From positions 1 through 64,000 of the forward strand of contig NZ_JAUSTK010000019.1 of assembly GCF_030812855.1 (NCBI RefSeq): DNA of 64,000 bases, written 5' to 3'. Below are positions 12,492 to 20,695 of this stretch, in pieces. Numbering within the stretch: position 1 is the stretch's first letter; the number at the start of each line of letters is the position of its first letter. The position numbers were made by a program, and so were the translations under genes. The DNA comes from Paenibacillus wynnii. Lineage in GTDB: Bacteria; Bacillota; Bacilli; Paenibacillales; Paenibacillaceae. The notes under the pieces were generated by a model. It did no database searches and was not told the origin of the DNA. It saw only the letters and a program-made list of their open reading frames with translations.

Positions 12492-13316
12492 ATGAAAAGT
12501 AAAATGGTTTTCAGTAAGGTTGACGAGCTGACGGAAGAACTGCCTCTATATGTATCCTCCGTAGGGTATTGGGATCATCAGGTGGAAATGGTGCGTCTAG
12601 AGGGTTTTCCTGATTTCCAATATCATCAAGTCATTAGCGGTGAGGGGGAGTTGTGGGTTGAGGGGAGTCGAATAAAGGTTGGCGCAGGGAATGCTTTTAT
12701 CTTGTATCCCGGCGTACCGCATACTTATAGACCGCTCCACGAACCGTGGGAGCTTGCTTGGGTATCCTTTAATGGGCGGGAAGCAGCCCGGATTTTAGTC
12801 TTTGGAGGTATCCATAGTTCTGGGGTAAGACAAGTGAATGGTGAAATGCTGCTATCGAATCTTTGGGGGATGTTAGCCATAGCCGAAACGAGACAAGCGG
12901 GTCAAGACATGGAGTTTTCGAAGCTGCTTTACGCTCTTTTGCTGGATCTAAGCCGACAATTAACGGGTTCACAGAGCCGTGACCGCCATACGGATCGGCT
13001 GGCGCCGGTGCTTCAATATATTGAAGCGAACATGCATAGACCGCTGTCATTACAGGAACTTGCGGATACCGCAGGGATCACGCCGCAGTATTTGTGTTTG
13101 CTTTTCAAAAAAAGTATGAATATCAGACCCATGATGTACGTCAATCAGGAAAGAGTCAATCTGAGCAAAGCGCTTATGTTCAGGGAAACCGGAAAAAGGA
13201 TTCAGGAAATCTCCCAAATGGCAGGCTTCGAGCATCCAAGTTACTACAGCGCCCAATTCAAGCGATATACCGGCATGTCCCCTGAACAGTTCAAACAATT
13301 ACATGGGTTGAATTGA
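12492..13316 (+). CDS. AraC family regulator, likely of lacZ
   Basis: 274 residues. The N-terminal cupin-type sugar-sensing domain (~20-150) contains the typical HQVISGEGELWVEG and ILYPGVPHTYRP segments. The C-terminal AraC domain (~175-272) has two helix-turn-helix motifs, LQELADTAGITPQYLCLLFK and ISQMAGFEHPSYYSAQFKRYTG. GGAG lies 7 nt before ATG. Divergent arrangement with the GH2 beta-galactosidase gene supports a role as its sugar-responsive activator. Its stop is 2 nt from the stop of the converging ArsR gene. Confidence 0.92.
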   Translation: MKSKMVFSKVDELTEELPLYVSSVGYWDHQVEMVRLEGFPDFQYHQVISGEGELWVEGSRIKVGAGNAFILYPGVPHTYRPLHEPWELAWVSFNGREAARILVFGGIHSSGVRQVNGEMLLSNLWGMLAIAETRQAGQDMEFSKLLYALLLDLSRQLTGSQSRDRHTDRLAPVLQYIEANMHRPLSLQELADTAGITPQYLCLLFKKSMNIRPMMYVNQERVNLSKALMFRETGKRIQEISQMAGFEHPSYYSAQFKRYTGMSPEQFKQLHGLN

Positions 13317-13317
13317 A

Positions 13318-13602
13318 TCATTCTTCTCCACAAAATATCTGAACCAGACGTTTTACTTTTTCGTCCTTCACAGTGTAGATGACCTCAAGTCCATTACGCT
13401 CGGTTTCAACGATCCCGGCGCTGCGCAGTTTTTGCAAATGTTGAGAAACTGTGGATTGCGGCAGCTCTAGACACTCCTGCATGAAACTCACATTACACGA
13501 GCCTTTTTGCATCAGCCCCTTTACAATACATAAGCGTACAGGGTGAGCAAGACACTTAAGCGTCTCAGCCGCATGGTCATATTTCTTGAAATTGTTATCC
13601 AC
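13318..13602 (-). CDS. ArsR family transcriptional regulator
   Basis: Small winged-helix regulator of about 94 residues. The ArsR pattern is clear: CLAHPVRLCIVKGL (helix 2), LPQSTVSQHLQKLRSAGIV (recognition helix), and a wing ending in YTVKD. GTG 13602 is preferred because AGAAGG lies about 10 nt upstream; TTG 13623 is an alternative giving 101 residues. Two cysteines flank the DNA-binding helix (GSCNVS and MQECLE), a spacing that could bind metal or react with thiols, though it is not the classical ELCVC box. It stands alone, so the target is unknown. Confidence 0.85.
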   Translation of the reverse strand: MDNNFKKYDHAAETLKCLAHPVRLCIVKGLMQKGSCNVSFMQECLELPQSTVSQHLQKLRSAGIVETERNGLEVIYTVKDEKVKRLVQIFCGEE

Positions 13603-13714
13603 TGCAACAGCACCTTCTCTCAAAAACTATCGTAACATTAATATATAACGATTTACAAAGCAAGCGCTCATTAAGCCGGGGAATCATAAGGATAGGAATG
13701 TTTAATTTCTCCGT

Positions 13715-14014
13715 TCATTTTTTCGCGTACACTTCTGAACAGAATCTTGGATGTGGTCGTATTGCTTTCCAGGAAAGCAGAGCATTCCCGAATACATCGT
13801 TGGTAAGCTTGGTAGGACCAAGCTGAGGGTTAAACTGGTCTTGCTGAAAAGACTTGTGGAGCTCCGTGAAGGTGTGGATAGTTATTTCCTCTGCTTTCAC
13901 TAAGGATTCCGTCAATATGGAACTCAGGGAATATACGCTGCCGTTATACTTCTGCACAAATTCAGCAAACAAATGGGCATTGGTTCGACTATGACTGAGC
14001 GAGGGGGCTGTCAT
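13715..14014 (-). CDS. Truncated sigma-factor-like protein (region 2 only)
   Basis: About 99 residues from ATG 14014, which has GAAAGGAAAG 8-9 nt upstream. The stretch FAEFVQKYNGSVYSLSSILT, followed by a helix containing AEEITIHTFTELHKSF, resembles region 2 of ECF sigma factors (F..YY..VY.LA..L....AEDL.QETF...). No region 4 follows: the frame ends after ~45 further residues of unrelated sequence. Either it is a shortened sigma gene that is decaying or a small stand-alone region-2 protein. The good RBS and the promoter plus folded leader upstream argue for expression. The family call is pattern-based and moderate. Confidence 0.5.
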   Translation of the reverse strand: MTAPSLSHSRTNAHLFAEFVQKYNGSVYSLSSILTESLVKAEEITIHTFTELHKSFQQDQFNPQLGPTKLTNDVFGNALLSWKAIRPHPRFCSEVYAKK

Positions 14015-14034
14015 TCTACACTTTCCTTTCGGCA

Positions 14035-14073
14035 CAAAAAACCGCATACAGAGGAGGACCTCTGCTTGCGGTT
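14035..14073 (-). terminator. Terminator inside the leader of the sigma-like gene
   Basis: Read on the minus strand, AACCGCA pairs with TGCGGTT and an inner CAGAGG/CCTCTG stem extends it, followed immediately by six T. It ends only ~20 nt before the ATG of the sigma-like gene, so it must act as an attenuator of that gene rather than as the end of another. Confidence 0.75.
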
Positions 14074-14092
14074 TATAGGCGCAGTTATAGTA

Positions 14093-14146
14093 AACCTCGC
14101 GTATAAGCTAGCGGATCATGGTTCTCTCTTATGCGCTTACGAGGTT
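14093..14146 (-). ncRNA. Folded leader element, candidate attenuator
   Basis: On the minus strand AACCTCG (14146-14140) pairs with CGAGGTT (14099-14093), and GCATAAG/CTTATAC extends the stem inward. The 3' arm overlaps GGTTTA (14096-14091), which can instead pair with TAAACC (14075-14070). That second sequence is the 5' edge of the terminator stem. The three stems therefore exclude one another, as in riboswitches and other attenuators. I do not recognise a known riboswitch class. Confidence 0.5.
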
Positions 14147-14185
14147 AGCTGTCGCGTGCATTCATTTAGTTTGGATTTAATCCGA

Positions 14186-14214
14186 ATCATACTCTTTGGT
14201 TAACCATTTGTAAA
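14186..14214 (-). promoter_or_regulatory. Sigma-A promoter for the leader and sigma-like gene
   Basis: On the minus strand, TTTACA (14214-14209), a 17-nt spacer and TATGAT (14191-14186) each match five of six consensus bases. The predicted start is near 14179, giving a ~165-nt untranslated leader containing the folded element and the terminator. Confidence 0.6.
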
Positions 14215-14374
14215 AAACGGAAAAACTTCATTTTGGCTGAAATGAGCACAAAATTAGGCAGGAATAATGGAAAAATGAGTTAAATCCTTATTTATTGACG
14301 GTTATAATCTTTGTTGGTGCAGGATGCTCTTTTTTTGTTTCAGTGAGTAATGTTGATGTACTGTAGGGGCGTTG

Positions 14375-14388
14375 AAAAAGCGCTTACA
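14375..14388 (+). promoter_or_regulatory. cre-like site upstream of the SDR gene
   Basis: AAAAAGCGCTTACA matches the CcpA operator core (GCGCTT) and its right half. It lies about 70 nt before the start of the interrupted dehydrogenase gene. The rest of 14215-14456 is AT-rich, with no gene and no clear -35/-10 pair of normal spacing. Confidence 0.55.
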
Positions 14389-14789
14389 TCGTGCTAAGGT
14401 GAGAAAGATGCAATCACACTATCATGTCTTTAATAGATAAGGGGTGTCCACGTTTAATGAAAACAATCGCTTGTGTAACGGGTGCCGATCGGGGCTTGGG
14501 ATTTTATATTTCGGAGTGGCTTTTGGAACATGATTATACGGTTTTCGCTGGACAGTACATGGAACAGTCAGAAGAGTTAACGGCTTTAAAGGATAAATTC
14601 CCTGAACAGCTGGAGCTTGTTCCATTGGATATCGGCAATGATGATAGTGTCAAACGGGCGGCCCGCCTCATTGCCGGCAAAACCCGCCATGTGGATCTCA
14701 TCGTTAACAACGCCGGTATTATCCATAAGGATGATGATGCCACGATGCTCGTGGAACTGGATTATGAGGTTATTAGTCGACTTTATCAA

Positions 14790-15383
14790 TAAAAGCCAAA
14801 AACACCCCTACCTCTATAGGTTGGGGTTGAATCGGTGGTTTAAGAAACCGAACATATGTGCTAATATATTCCTATAACCCTTTTGAAAGGAGATGTGTGG
14901 CATGTTGGCATCTGATCAAGATTTTGGTACACAAATACGGGTCCATAAAGCCTATAAGTACCGAATCTATCCGACAAAGGAACAACAGCAACTCATTCAT
15001 CAGATGTTTGGCTGTTGCCGTTTTGTGTTCAATCATTTTTTGGGACTATGGAACAATACCTATGCGACAACAGGAAAAGGCTTATCCTACAACACCTGTG
15101 CCACACAACTTCCTACTCTCAAAGGGCAGTTTGATTGGCTCAAAACGGTGGATAGTATCGCCTTGCAATCCGCCGTTCGACACGTGGCAGATAGCTTTGA
15201 TCGGTTCTTTAAAAAACAGAATCAGGCTCCACGGTTTAAAAGCCGTAAGCATCCCGTACAAAGCTATACCACGAAACAGACCAACGGCAACATTGCATTG
15301 GGAAATAGAATTATCATAACTCTGCTTCATTGGAAGCAACTACCCAAGAATCCTCCACCTCTACAGGTGGCGGGAGTATTCAA
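14790..15383 (+). mobile_element. IS200/IS605-superfamily derivative with deleted tnpB
   Basis: 594-bp insertion; the exact edge is ambiguous by 3 nt because CAA occurs at both ends. No target duplication is seen, as expected for HUH-type transposition. Subterminal hairpins are present at both ends: 14804-14827 (ACCCC/GGGGT and ACCT/AGGT) and 15352-15374 (CCACCT/AGGTGG). The left flank reads CTTTAT, compatible with a TTTAT-like target or TAM. It carries only the 5' part of tnpB and no tnpA, so it is non-autonomous. The junction of the internal deletion is near 15310. Confidence 0.8.
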
Positions 15384-15390
15384 AACGTGA
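14902..15390 (+). pseudogene. tnpB: tnpB fragment (N-terminal third)
   Basis: ATG 14902 lies after AAAGGAGATG. The first ~135 residues are typical of the TnpB N-terminus: AYKYRIYPTKEQQQLIHQMF, GCCRFVFNHFL, and FFKKQNQAPRFKSRKH. After NGNIALGNRI the frame enters the right-end sequence and continues as non-TnpB residues into the host gene. The RuvC nuclease and zinc-ribbon regions (about 240 residues in an intact TnpB of ~370) are absent, so no guided nuclease can be made from it. Such remnants move only if a TnpA acts in trans. Confidence 0.85.
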
Positions 15391-15811
15391 ATACCTTAGG
15401 CGCCCTGCGGGTGAGTAATGCTCTGATGGGTCTGCTGCTGCAAAGCTCCCGGAAGCTGATCGTGAATATCTCCTCGGAGGCGGGCAGTATCAGCCGGAAT
15501 CAACGTACCAATATGTATGGCTACTGTATGTCCAAGAGTGCGCTCAATATGCAATCCTCATTGATGCATAATCATCTTAAGGAGCTGGGCGGGCAGGTCA
15601 TGGTATTCCATCCGGGCTGGTTGCAGAGCTATATGAACGGGCAAAAAAATGCGGAAGCGACCACGCCTCCGGAGGAGTCAGCAGGCAAAATCATGACGAT
15701 TGTCCAGGATGCCCAGAAATATCTTAGTCAGGAACCCGCTTACTTGGATCTGGAGGGAAATCCTTGGCCTTGGTAAGTGAATCCAACTCATAAGAAGCCC
15801 TTAGTACATAT

Positions 15812-16012
15812 CCACTCGTTATATCCTATAACGAATTTTCGGATCATCCGCTTCCGCAGGGGATTGGGGACTTCGTAATGGATGAGGAGCCGTACTATTT
15901 TGAACAACATCCTTATCTGAAAACAACGGTCCTTGCAGAATATCCGCATGACGGAGAGATGAGACAGGCGGCTTGTGGGCAGCAGCAGTTTTGTAGGCTT
16001 TGGACTAAATAA
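15812..16012 (+). pseudogene. ThuA-like fragment
   Basis: An open stretch of about 66 codons reads DHPLPQGIGDFVMDEEPYYF followed by a TVLAEYPHDG-like segment. This is the pattern of the C-terminal half of ThuA/trehalose-utilisation domain proteins (DHP..GL..F...DE.Y). It has no start codon or RBS, and the frame ends at TAA 16010. It is the relic of a sugar gene once downstream of the SDR gene. Nothing else is visible between 15777 and the ger operon. Confidence 0.5.
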
Positions 16013-16146
16013 TAAGGGTTTAAATATAGAGCTTAACTGTAGCGGAAGCTGCGGTTGGGCTCTTTTTTGCGCTGTTCTTCTTTGTATGCATGAATTGCTC
16101 TGCTTTGGTAAAAATAGGACAACGAGCTATAAAGGAGGTAATCCTA

Positions 16147-17910
16147 GTGTGGAATACGATTATGGACTTCTTTCCAAGCTGGACAGTGCTTATCCAAGGA
16201 CTGTTTATCCTCGTTGTCCCTGTTGCCATAACCATTGCTGTAAAGTGGCTTGGACTGAAGGAAGGACAAATGAGTCGGAGAGGAATTAAAGCTGCAGGCC
16301 GTAAGGGTGGCGGGGTTCCAAGTGCACAGAAACCTGGAGAAAAGGTACAGAAGGGCACTCCATCCTCCGGTGGAAATAGAGACAATGTCCAAACAAATAC
16401 TGGATTTGGCAAAGAGGAAGAAGCCTCGGGCGAGGTATTTACCGGACGCTTTCAGGAAGATCTCCAACAATTTAAGGACATAACTAGGGATATGTCGGAT
16501 GTAAGTGTGAGGGAATTTTACATTGGTCCTTTAAAGATTAAGGCAGCACTCTTCTTTTTGGCAGGGCTTACGGATAAGGAGGGAATGGACCGCGATATTT
16601 TGAAGCCATTAATGTACGCTGACCGGCCTTTTGAAGGGATGACAATCGCTCCGGACGCAGCATCCCTGAAAGATATTCTAGTGCATCAAGTGATTCTGGT
16701 GTCAGAGATCGGGTATACCGATCATTTAATGAAATCATTACAGAAAGTCCTCTTTGGTACAGCGGTTCTGATGGTAGATGGGATGAAAGAAGTATTTGTG
16801 CTTGGGACGCCCAAAGGGAGAACAAGAGGGGGAGAAGAGCCGGTCTCAGAAGCGTTATTGCGTGGTCCACGGATCGGATTCAATGAGACACTTAGTGACA
16901 ATACGTCAATGCTGCGCAGGCATGGGAAAACCACAGAACTTGCTATGATTTCTTTTACCGTAGGAAAAAGGGTTCAAAAAGAATTGGTTTTGGCTTATAT
17001 GAAGGATATTGCGAATCAGGAGCTTGTTGAGGAAGTAGAGCGAAGAATCCGAACCATAGATATTGATGATGTCCAGGAATCAGGTTTCGTGGAGCAGTTG
17101 ATTGAAGACAACTATCTCAGTCCCTTTCAGCAAATTCAGAATACAGAAAGACCTGACCGAGTAATGGCAGCATTGCTAGAGGGAAGAGTAGCTATTCTCC
17201 TTGATGGAACACCATTTGCGTTAATTATGCCCGTTACATTCAGCATGCTGCTGCAATCTCCAGAGGACTATTATGACAGGTGGTTACCGGGCTCATTGCT
17301 TCGTGTACTCCGCTTTTTTGCGGCATTTATATCCCTGTTCGGGCCTTCTTTGTACATTTCCTTCCTGTCCTTCCACCCTGGGCTTATTCCTACCAAACTG
17401 GTTATATCCATTCTTAGTTCCCGTCAGGGGGTACCCTTCCCTACATTAATTGAAGCGCTGATCATGGAAGTCTCTATTGAGATATTAAGGGAAGCGGGTC
17501 TGCGACTGCCTAAACCCATAGGTCCAGCGATGGGAATCGTCGGCGGCCTCATTATTGGCCAAGCTGCGGTGGAGGCAGGGATTGTCAGCCCGATCCTCGT
17601 AATCGTTGTTGCAGTAACGGCTATTTCCTCTTTCTCTATGCCCATGTATAGCGCCGGCATTACCTTGCGGTTGCTAAGATTCGCAGTTATGTTCTCAGCA
17701 GCTATGTTCGGGTTGTATGGGGTGATTTTATTTTTTCTTTTACTAATCTCCCATCTAATCAAACTGAAGAGTTTTGGTGTTCCTTATGTTGGGGTGGTGG
17801 TGCCTTATCGTATAAACGACTGGAAAGATTTCTTTATACGGCTGCCGCTGCAATTTATGAAACGCAGGCCGGCCCTGCTGAAACCAAAGAACCCGATTAG
17901 AAAAGGTTGA
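16147..17910 (+). CDS. Spore germinant receptor A subunit (GerA family)
   Basis: About 588 residues from GTG 16147, chosen because AAAGGAGG sits at 16131-16138, 8 nt upstream; ATG 16090 lacks a binding site. An unusual N-terminal hydrophobic anchor (about 5-30) and a basic, Gly/Ser-rich linker precede the GerA domain. The cytoplasmic part runs to about 380, followed by the membrane part with the conserved FPTLIEALIMEVSIEILREAG and GPAMGIVGGLIIGQAAVEAG segments. It resides in the spore inner membrane and triggers germination with the B and C subunits encoded next. Germinant not predictable. Confidence 0.93.
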   Translation: MWNTIMDFFPSWTVLIQGLFILVVPVAITIAVKWLGLKEGQMSRRGIKAAGRKGGGVPSAQKPGEKVQKGTPSSGGNRDNVQTNTGFGKEEEASGEVFTGRFQEDLQQFKDITRDMSDVSVREFYIGPLKIKAALFFLAGLTDKEGMDRDILKPLMYADRPFEGMTIAPDAASLKDILVHQVILVSEIGYTDHLMKSLQKVLFGTAVLMVDGMKEVFVLGTPKGRTRGGEEPVSEALLRGPRIGFNETLSDNTSMLRRHGKTTELAMISFTVGKRVQKELVLAYMKDIANQELVEEVERRIRTIDIDDVQESGFVEQLIEDNYLSPFQQIQNTERPDRVMAALLEGRVAILLDGTPFALIMPVTFSMLLQSPEDYYDRWLPGSLLRVLRFFAAFISLFGPSLYISFLSFHPGLIPTKLVISILSSRQGVPFPTLIEALIMEVSIEILREAGLRLPKPIGPAMGIVGGLIIGQAAVEAGIVSPILVIVVAVTAISSFSMPMYSAGITLRLLRFAVMFSAAMFGLYGVILFFLLLISHLIKLKSFGVPYVGVVVPYRINDWKDFFIRLPLQFMKRRPALLKPKNPIRKG

Positions 17911-17939
17911 GAAAATAAGAGAAATTGGAGGGTGAGAAT

Positions 17940-19031
17940 ATGGATACCAAGCCACGTGATCAAATAACAACCGGTCAAACGATGATTGTTATGGTCAATT
18001 ATATAGTGGGTGCAGGTATTTTAACGCTTCCCCGCACGACGGTGGAGGCTGCGGGGACGCCTGATGTATGGATATCTGTTATCTTGGGTGGTATAGCCTC
18101 GATGTTGACAGGGATCATAATGGTCAAGCTGTGTCAGCGGTTTCCGGGTGAGAGCTTCTTTCAATTTATCGGAAAAATTATTGGCAAGCCGCTGGGAGTT
18201 TGTCTGAATATAGCTATCGTTGTGTATTTTTTATCTATTGCCAGTTATGAAGTGCGAACCGTACAGGAGGTAACGGGTTTCTTTCTGCTTGAGGGAACAC
18301 CGGCCTGGGCTATAGATGCCTCATTTATGTGGATTGCTCTCTACTTATGCAGGGGAGGAATCAACGCAGTTTCCCGGTTATGCAGACTCATCGTTCCGAT
18401 TACATGGACCATTTTCCTTGGAGTTTGCCTTATTAGTCTGGAGGTCTTTGACGTCAATAATTTACGGCCCGTCCTTGGTGAGGGAATAGGACCGGTATGG
18501 AAGGGCATTATGCCAGCAGAAGTTACTTTTACATTAGGGGAAGCTATGCTGTTTCTTACTGCCTTTATGGAGAAGCCCAAGAAAGCCGTAAAGGTCATTA
18601 TTGGAGGGACGGCTATAGCAACAGTATTTTATGTTTTAGCTGTTGTCTTGACAATCGGTGCTTTTTCCGTTGATGGGGTCACCACTCGAACTTGGCCATT
18701 CCTTGATTTAATACGCAGCTTTGAAGTGGATTATCTTATATTTGAACGTTTTGAGTCCCTGCTGATGTCGATCTGGATCATGCAAATTTTCTGCTTGTTC
18801 TGCATTAGCTTTTATGGTGCGGCTTTGGGCTTATCCCAAACCATGAATAGGAAATTTCACAATTCCTTATTTGTCCTGTTGCCATTAGCTTATATCATTT
18901 CCCAGCTTCCACCAAACATTAATGGGCTATTTTCACTTGGGGCGATGAATGGGAATTGGGCCATCGTAATATTCGGTTTCGTGCCTCTGCCTCTGCTGAT
19001 TATCGCGTATTTAAGGAGGGTAGGATCATGA
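17940..19031 (+). CDS. Spore germinant receptor B subunit (GerB family permease)
   Basis: About 363 residues from ATG 17940, with GGAGGGTGAGA upstream. It is an integral membrane protein of the amino-acid/polyamine transporter-like spore permease family, with ten hydrophobic segments. The family start is GQTMIVMVNYIVGAGILTLP, and LGEAMLFLTAFMEKP corresponds to the conserved FGE...F region. It is expected to bind the germinant in the inner spore membrane. Stop overlaps the start of the C-subunit gene by 4 nt (ATGA), so the three genes are coupled. Confidence 0.93.
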   Translation: MDTKPRDQITTGQTMIVMVNYIVGAGILTLPRTTVEAAGTPDVWISVILGGIASMLTGIIMVKLCQRFPGESFFQFIGKIIGKPLGVCLNIAIVVYFLSIASYEVRTVQEVTGFFLLEGTPAWAIDASFMWIALYLCRGGINAVSRLCRLIVPITWTIFLGVCLISLEVFDVNNLRPVLGEGIGPVWKGIMPAEVTFTLGEAMLFLTAFMEKPKKAVKVIIGGTAIATVFYVLAVVLTIGAFSVDGVTTRTWPFLDLIRSFEVDYLIFERFESLLMSIWIMQIFCLFCISFYGAALGLSQTMNRKFHNSLFVLLPLAYIISQLPPNINGLFSLGAMNGNWAIVIFGFVPLPLLIIAYLRRVGS

Positions 19032-20221
19032 GACGTAGGAGACTAATCCTTTTGCTGCTGACAGGAGGTGTTCTGCTCTCTGGTTGCTGGAGCAGTTCAC
19101 CCATTGAGGATTTAAATGTACAGGTAGGCATTGCTCTGGACGCTGCAGATGAAACTGGAATGGAAAAGGAATTTGAGCAAAAGGGCGGCAAATATCCGAA
19201 ACGGAATAAGATGACTTGTACCTATCAATTCATTGTTCCCGAAGGCTCATCTGGCTCCACGAGAGATGGGACCCAATCTAAAATTTACTACAATATGTCT
19301 GAAACAGGGAACTCCATCTTCGAGACTATCCGGGAACTTTCACTGCGTACGAACCGTAACCCCGTTGGACATCACCTGAAAATCATTGTGATCGGGGAGT
19401 CGCTTGCACGTTCAACTAATCTCTCCGAGCTTATAGATTTTTTCACCCGTGATAATGACATTCGACTAAGTGTTCTAGTGTTGGTCAGCAAAGGAAAGGC
19501 CAGTGAGGTACTGAGTCAAGCGCTGCCGAATCAAATTCCTTCATTGGTGCTTAAAGGTATCTATAACAACAGAGATCGGAGCTCCCGGATAGGGGAGCCT
19601 TTATCTTTAGCTAAATTAATTGGCCCATTGCATGGGAAGACAAGCTTTATACTGCAGAACGTTATAGCTTCAGGAAAAGAGCCCAAGTTTGCAGGAGCAG
19701 GCGTGATTAAAGGGAAAACGGGAAAGCTCATCGGATTCCTGAATGAGTCTGAGGTGGAGGGCCTGATCTGGCTTACGGGTAGGGGCAAGGGTGGAGTACT
19801 AAAGATTCATGATCCGGAGAGTGATAAGCTTATTACGTATGAGATTAAAACTATAGGGAGTAAAATCAAGGCGAAGATGAAGGGTGACGATATCTCTTTT
19901 GAGGTAAAGATAGAATCAACAGGAAGATATATTGAGATGTTCGTTCCCGGCGGGGAGCCTTTGGACGAGTCTCGTATAAAGGAAGATGAGAAAGTGCTGG
20001 AGAAGCATGTGAAAGAGATGGTCCAAAAAACAGTGGCTAAACTGCAAGGAGAATTCCATGTAGATGCTGCCGAATTTGGAAGAACCCTGCATATCCAACA
20101 TCCGGACGTATGGAACAAGGTGAATGAGAATTGGGATGAAACTTTTAGCCACACTCCGATTACGTACGAGGTGAAAATCGACATCAAGGATTATGGGGCT
20201 TCCGGAACAACGATTGAATAG
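19028..20221 (+). CDS. Spore germinant receptor C lipoprotein (GerC family)
   Basis: About 397 residues from ATG 19028, with AAGGAGGG 6 nt upstream; a longer frame from 18956 lies inside the B gene and is rejected. The lipoprotein signal ends at C20 (lipobox LSGC), followed by the family pattern WSSSPIEDLNVQVGIALD. The C-terminal domain contains HIQHPDVWNKVNENWDETF, the GerC hallmark. Anchored to the outer face of the spore inner membrane. Last gene of the operon; no strong terminator follows before the MerR promoter. Confidence 0.93.
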   Translation: MRRRRLILLLLTGGVLLSGCWSSSPIEDLNVQVGIALDAADETGMEKEFEQKGGKYPKRNKMTCTYQFIVPEGSSGSTRDGTQSKIYYNMSETGNSIFETIRELSLRTNRNPVGHHLKIIVIGESLARSTNLSELIDFFTRDNDIRLSVLVLVSKGKASEVLSQALPNQIPSLVLKGIYNNRDRSSRIGEPLSLAKLIGPLHGKTSFILQNVIASGKEPKFAGAGVIKGKTGKLIGFLNESEVEGLIWLTGRGKGGVLKIHDPESDKLITYEIKTIGSKIKAKMKGDDISFEVKIESTGRYIEMFVPGGEPLDESRIKEDEKVLEKHVKEMVQKTVAKLQGEFHVDAAEFGRTLHIQHPDVWNKVNENWDETFSHTPITYEVKIDIKDYGASGTTIE

Positions 20222-20244
20222 TTGGAAAAGGATATGGAAAAGTG

Positions 20245-20276
20245 TTGACCTTAACACTGGTGTCAGGGTTTATACT
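20245..20276 (+). promoter_or_regulatory. MerR-type promoter with elongated spacer
   Basis: TTGACC (20245-20250) and TATACT (20271-20276) are separated by 20 nt. The spacer holds an imperfect dyad around CTTAACACTGGTGTCAGG. Overlong spacers with a dyad are typical of promoters that MerR proteins activate by DNA distortion, so the next gene probably regulates itself. Confidence 0.65.
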
Positions 20277-20314
20277 GAGGGTAGACCATTTCTCATGAAC
20301 CCGGGGAGACTGAC

Positions 20315-20695
20315 ATGAAAATAGGTGAACTTGCAACACTGACTGGCGTTAGCGTTCGGTCATTGCGATATTATGAGAGTCAGGGATTGATTACACCGGT
20401 CCGTCAGGCCAACGGATATAGGGAGTATTCACCTCTTGCTGTTGAGACGGTTGAAACGATTAAGCTGTATTTGAATTTGGGTCTGTCAACGGAACAAATA
20501 TCTGGATTTCTGCACTGTGTGCTCAGGAACAAAGAGGCCTTCTGCGCAGAAGTGATGCCTCTATACGAGAGCAAGCTTGCAGATATTGAACGCCAGCTTT
20601 TAGAGTTGAATCAGATCAAGCATAATTTGAAGGAGCGTATGGCTTCAATTATGCAAGAACAGGGAGGGAAACAAATTGACAATACAAGCGAATAG
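20315..20695 (+). CDS. MerR family regulator
   Basis: 126 residues. N-terminal winged helix (MKIGELATLTGVSVRSLRYY then ESQGLITPVR) and a dimerising coiled coil at about 80-115. The linker has two cysteines, in FLHCVLRNKEAFCAEV, not arranged like the metal site of MerR/ZntR but available for thiol chemistry. The next gene, a thioredoxin, starts within its last codons. Operon structure and cysteines together suggest redox or electrophile control; that is an inference. Confidence 0.88.
   Translation: MKIGELATLTGVSVRSLRYYESQGLITPVRQANGYREYSPLAVETVETIKLYLNLGLSTEQISGFLHCVLRNKEAFCAEVMPLYESKLADIERQLLELNQIKHNLKERMASIMQEQGGKQIDNTSE

Larger units (their letters stand above)
14457..15776 (+). pseudogene. 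Short-chain dehydrogenase interrupted by a TnpB-type insertion
   Basis: The N-terminal half (14457-14789, 111 codons) has the Rossmann motif TGADRGLG, a D in LDIGND and the NNAG motif. The C-terminal half (15384-15776) has the catalytic serine segment VNISSEAGS, the YCMSK active-site pair (YXXXK) and the FHPGW motif. Between them lies 594 bp of insertion that brings a TAA immediately after the break. Removing exactly those bases rejoins CAA to AAC in frame and yields a normal 241-residue SDR, so the insertion appears recent. A cre-like site and the ThuA fragment downstream suggest a former carbohydrate operon. Substrate unknown. Confidence 0.88.

Noticed and set aside
14035..14146. Purine, preQ1 or fluoride riboswitch
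   Set aside because: Size, loop sequences and conserved cores of these classes are not present. Retained only as an unassigned leader element.
13973..14203. Plus-strand 76-codon frame
   Set aside because: It runs through the minus-strand leader hairpin and terminator and has no RBS. The minus-strand promoter, leader and gene explain the region better.
15082..15339. Minus-strand frame within the insertion
   Set aside because: Shadow of the tnpB fragment.
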